A model generated the notes under the pieces. The model was given only the letters and a program-made list of their open reading frames with translations. It was not told where the DNA came from and searched no databases. DNA of 64,000 nt, from the NCBI RefSeq assembly GCF_900104535.1, contig NZ_LT629710.1:1922001-1986000 (forward strand), written 5' to 3'. Position numbers and translations under genes: made by a program. Each line of letters opens with the position of its first letter. The stretch's first letter is position 1. The stretch comes from Nakamurella panacisegetis (GTDB lineage Bacteria; Actinomycetota; Actinomycetes; Mycobacteriales; Nakamurellaceae). Shown piece after piece: positions 62,401-64,000 of the stretch.

Positions 62401-64000
62401 CTACGTCGGCTTGAGCAGCGCCGACACCTTCGTCACCGCGGGCCAGGACTTGGTGCTGCAGACGGTCACCACCGATATCGACGGCGCCGCGGTACCCGGC
62501 CGCGCCGTCACGGTGACCGCGGCCAAGGTCGCCACCTCGTACGTCAACGGCCGATCGGTCGACACCGAATCGGACGTCAGGACGTGCCCGGTGACCTCCA
62601 CCAGCACCCCGACGAACTGCACCTTCCACCCGACCGCGTCCGGCACCTACAAGATCACGGCGACCGTGGTGGACGACAAGGGCCGCACCAGCCGTTCGGA
62701 ACTGACCCGGTGGGTCGCCGGGTCCGACGGCGCCGTCGACTCGTCGGTCGAGCAGCAGCAACTGACCCTGGTGCCGGATGCGAAGGAGTACCAGCCGGGA
62801 CAGTCGGCCAAGGTGTTGGTGCAGTCGCCGATCACGACCGGCAGCGGCCTGTTGACCGTGTTGCACAACGGCATCGTGAGCACCTCGCGGTTCGCCGTGG
62901 CCAACGGTTCGGCGGTGGTGGGTGTGCCCGTCACCGCCGCGGAGATCCCGGGTGTGAGCGTCTCGATCGAGGTGGTCGGCACGGCGGCCCGTTCGGCGAC
63001 CGACAGCACTCCGCGGCCGGCCTATGCCACCGGCGAGATTGGCCTGACCGTATCGACGCTGGCCCGGACCCTGAAGGTGACCGCCGTCCCGCGGCAGCGG
63101 ACCGTCACCCCCGGCGGCTCGACGTCGGTCGACGTCACGGTCACCGATCAGACCGGAAAGCCCATGGCCGCCAGTGAGTTCGAACTCGTGGTGGCCGACG
63201 AGGCGGTGCTCGCCGTTGGCGGCGACGTCCTACCGAACCCGATGGACGCCTTCTACCCGGAGTTGCCCGACGGATTGACCGCCCAGTACGGCCGATCCCT
63301 GGTGGCGTTGGCCGACCCGCCGGTGATGGACAGCCAAGGCGGAAGGGTCCCGGCGTCCCCGGAGCTTTCGTCAGCGGCCAGCACGCCGGCGCCCGGCTCC
63401 AAGACCTACTCCACCGCGGCTTCCGGCGCGGGATCCACCCAACGATCCGCGGGAACCTCGAACGCCCCGATCGCCCAGCGGCAGAACTTCGACGCGCTCG
63501 CCTTGTTCGTGCCGTCGGCGACCACCGATGCGAACGGGAAGGCGACGATCGCGGTGAAGCTGCCGGACAATCTGACGCGGTATCGGGTGATGGTGGTGGC
63601 GGTGGCCGGTGCCGACACGTTCGGCTCGGCCGACTCGACGATCACCGCCGGGCTGCCGTTGACCGTCCGGCCGTCGGCGCCGCGGTTCCTGAATTTCGGC
63701 GACGTCGTGGAGTTGCCGGTATTGCTGCAGAACCAGACGGACGCCCCGTTGACCACCGATGTGGTGCTGCAGACCGTCAATCTGAAGGTCACCGGGTCGG
63801 CCGGCCAGCGGGTGACCGTTCCGGCCAACGGACGGCTCGAGGTGCAGTTCCCGGTGGCGGCCGATCAGGCCGGTACCGCGAAGTTCCGGGTCGCGGCGGT
63901 GAGCGGGACCGACGCCGATGCGGCGTCGATCGAGTTGCCGGTCTACACCCCGGCGACCACCGAATCGTTCGCCACCTACGGGGTGATCGGGAGCGGGCAG
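59411..64000 (+). CDS. Alpha-2-macroglobulin family protein, N-terminal part (runs off the window)
   Basis: From ATG 59411 a single frame stays open to 64000 (1530 codons). A basic N-terminus and one hydrophobic segment (RVGIAAALAIALVGAVVWI, about 15-33) anchor it; no lipobox Cys is seen. A Pro/Gly/Ser linker precedes MG domains (FASITFDQPMVAV, ITPKLAGTWQWIGTSTLRFTADSD, VSVKGWVRRQGG-type MG repeats, and the bait-like Gly/Ser/Thr region SAASTPAPGSKTYSTAASG). ALALFVPSATTDANGKATIAVKLPDNLTRYR marks the A2M core. The thioester CxEQ, if present, lies beyond the edge. It would trap proteases at the cell surface. The adjacent longer reading in another frame is an Arg-rich shadow. Confidence 0.88.
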   Translation, partial: MTEQARAPRRQARRRVGIAAALAIALVGAVVWISGDGHSPSSAPPGATSTPGANTSDAGPAGGGPATPGNPPGAVAQPAGLRLSAGKGQQPAAPVAVVNGDPLTGPQISAVIDRLPSWTGTSGLAQPFRWPPQSLKKPQAGDEVGLAFPGISKPTPQPSVAGPLHVLRMQPQGAVSVAPFASITFDQPMVAVTTVGQLSATDVPATITPKLAGTWQWIGTSTLRFTADSDQVDRLPMATTFTVTVPAGTRSTTGGTLAEAAKATFSTPAPTVTSFTPSGKSLTLQPVFVAVFDQRVDPAAVLAHVSLRVDGDSWPVRAATAAEVAADTGAASAVSAAVAGRTVAFRPAKALPTDAALSIGFGAGTPSAEGPLTTAKDRTFTGQTYTALTLGSSNCDYGNGVCQPGSSFNLTFTNALDAKAFDPTSVRISPAIPGGATVSASGNAIVVSGSTQPDTTYTVTVPAGLTDTFGQHLARPAVATFVIGAASTRLDPFPQPVTTVDPMVTPSSISVNTVNRKEFRERVFRVSVADWSAFQRLYLATAQLENPRTVPNVPDWPVLVDRVVSVGGAKNRLVSTKLDLSQALSGSGATGHVVVLIEPTESESFDSNTLWQNRPTMTWAQSTTLGLDALNDSATLRAWVTDLRDGRPQAGVTVGPIGDNGQVDPTDSATTAADGVATLPLLAGGASALLATAGKQTAILPSSMGQKGWMKQPGRDQLLWFVTDDRQTYRPGETVSVKGWVRRQGGDVAAALTAAGAQSVDYTVRDAYGVVIGHGTSKVSRLGGFDLTATIPSGANLGTASVELTAAGVATQDGNDFSHPFDIADFRTPAFQVDTHADSSGPHVVGDNLTVATDATYYAGGPLADASVKWQVRTASATYSPPGWDNFTFGRWTPWWTDAAVSSTGGMESSAPTASSMGGKPISEPCCAPVDPNATKFDTFSGVTDSDGHHYLQVKVGDLGADYAGLPVTLTAQATVTDVSRQAIAGTADLLVHPADYYVGLSSADTFVTAGQDLVLQTVTTDIDGAAVPGRAVTVTAAKVATSYVNGRSVDTESDVRTCPVTSTSTPTNCTFHPTASGTYKITATVVDDKGRTSRSELTRWVAGSDGAVDSSVEQQQLTLVPDAKEYQPGQSAKVLVQSPITTGSGLLTVLHNGIVSTSRFAVANGSAVVGVPVTAAEIPGVSVSIEVVGTAARSATDSTPRPAYATGEIGLTVSTLARTLKVTAVPRQRTVTPGGSTSVDVTVTDQTGKPMAASEFELVVADEAVLAVGGDVLPNPMDAFYPELPDGLTAQYGRSLVALADPPVMDSQGGRVPASPELSSAASTPAPGSKTYSTAASGAGSTQRSAGTSNAPIAQRQNFDALALFVPSATTDANGKATIAVKLPDNLTRYRVMVVAVAGADTFGSADSTITAGLPLTVRPSAPRFLNFGDVVELPVLLQNQTDAPLTTDVVLQTVNLKVTGSAGQRVTVPANGRLEVQFPVAADQAGTAKFRVAAVSGTDADAASIELPVYTPATTESFATYGVIGSGQ

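Noticed and set aside
59320-63177. A 1285-codon open frame overlapping the A2M gene
   Set aside because: Its translation is Arg/Gly-rich without domains; the frame starting at 59411 shows continuous A2M homology and stays open to the window end.

Overview
The window is a 64 kb stretch of high-GC chromosome (third codon positions mostly G/C, many GTG starts, leaderless-type promoters with TAnnnT boxes about 12 nt before the start codon). Gene content points to the Actinomycetota: a DtxR/IdeR-type iron box, a deazaflavin (F420)-dependent nitroreductase-family protein, a SARP/BTAD regulator, several ECF42 sigma factors with DGPF partners, a BluB-CobT fusion and an IS481 element. A soil actinomycete near the Nakamurella/Frankia/Pseudonocardia groups is a reasonable guess, but the sequence does not fix the genus. 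No rRNA, tRNA, CRISPR array or prophage was seen.

Layout. 0-6 kb: a partial small membrane protein, an ECF42 sigma factor with its YCII/DGPF partner, an acyltransferase, a hemolysin III-type membrane protein and a fatty-acyl-CoA ligase. 6-16 kb: an alpha/beta hydrolase with a possible leader peptide, a leaderless AAA-type ATPase behind a four-fold repeat, an ArsR-SRPBCC-DHFR-like operon, an iron-boxed CopD-like membrane protein, a second hydrolase, a BluB-CobT fusion, and a large TerD protein fused to a PD-(D/E)XK-like nuclease domain behind a 22 bp perfect palindrome. 16-19.6 kb: decayed DNA, with two broken paralogous serine hydrolases separated by an IS481-family element. 19.7-31 kb: SDR/XRE pair, a MarR-MFS-isochorismatase efflux operon with a 43 bp palindrome over the marR start, a secreted protein, a berberine-bridge-like oxidase and a LuxR regulator. 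31-36 kb: a SARP regulator whose neighbourhood carries 11 bp-spaced TGCAA repeats, a methyltransferase and a luciferase-like flavoenzyme. 36-49 kb: flavin enzymes, hydrolases, SRPBCC proteins, a TetR/epimerase pair with twin operators, and an operon holding a disulfide-reductase-SDR fusion. 49-59 kb: a MOSC-ferredoxin reductase fusion, two more ECF42-DGPF modules, an AhpD-like protein, an SRPBCC-ArsR operon with twin operators, VOC proteins and an AraC regulator. 59.4-64 kb: the first 4.6 kb of a membrane-anchored alpha-2-macroglobulin, running off the end.

How it fits together. Most of the window consists of small regulator-plus-enzyme modules, typical of an accessory stress and xenobiotic-response region. 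Three ECF42-DGPF modules each carry the same TGTnnn-N17-CGT(C/T) spacing upstream of the DGPF gene, which suggests autoregulated or cross-regulated circuits. The most system-like items are the TerD-nuclease protein with its palindrome, the AAA ATPase behind the TCTAA array, and the fused disulfide reductase-SDR with a 55-residue partner encoded by overlapping genes.
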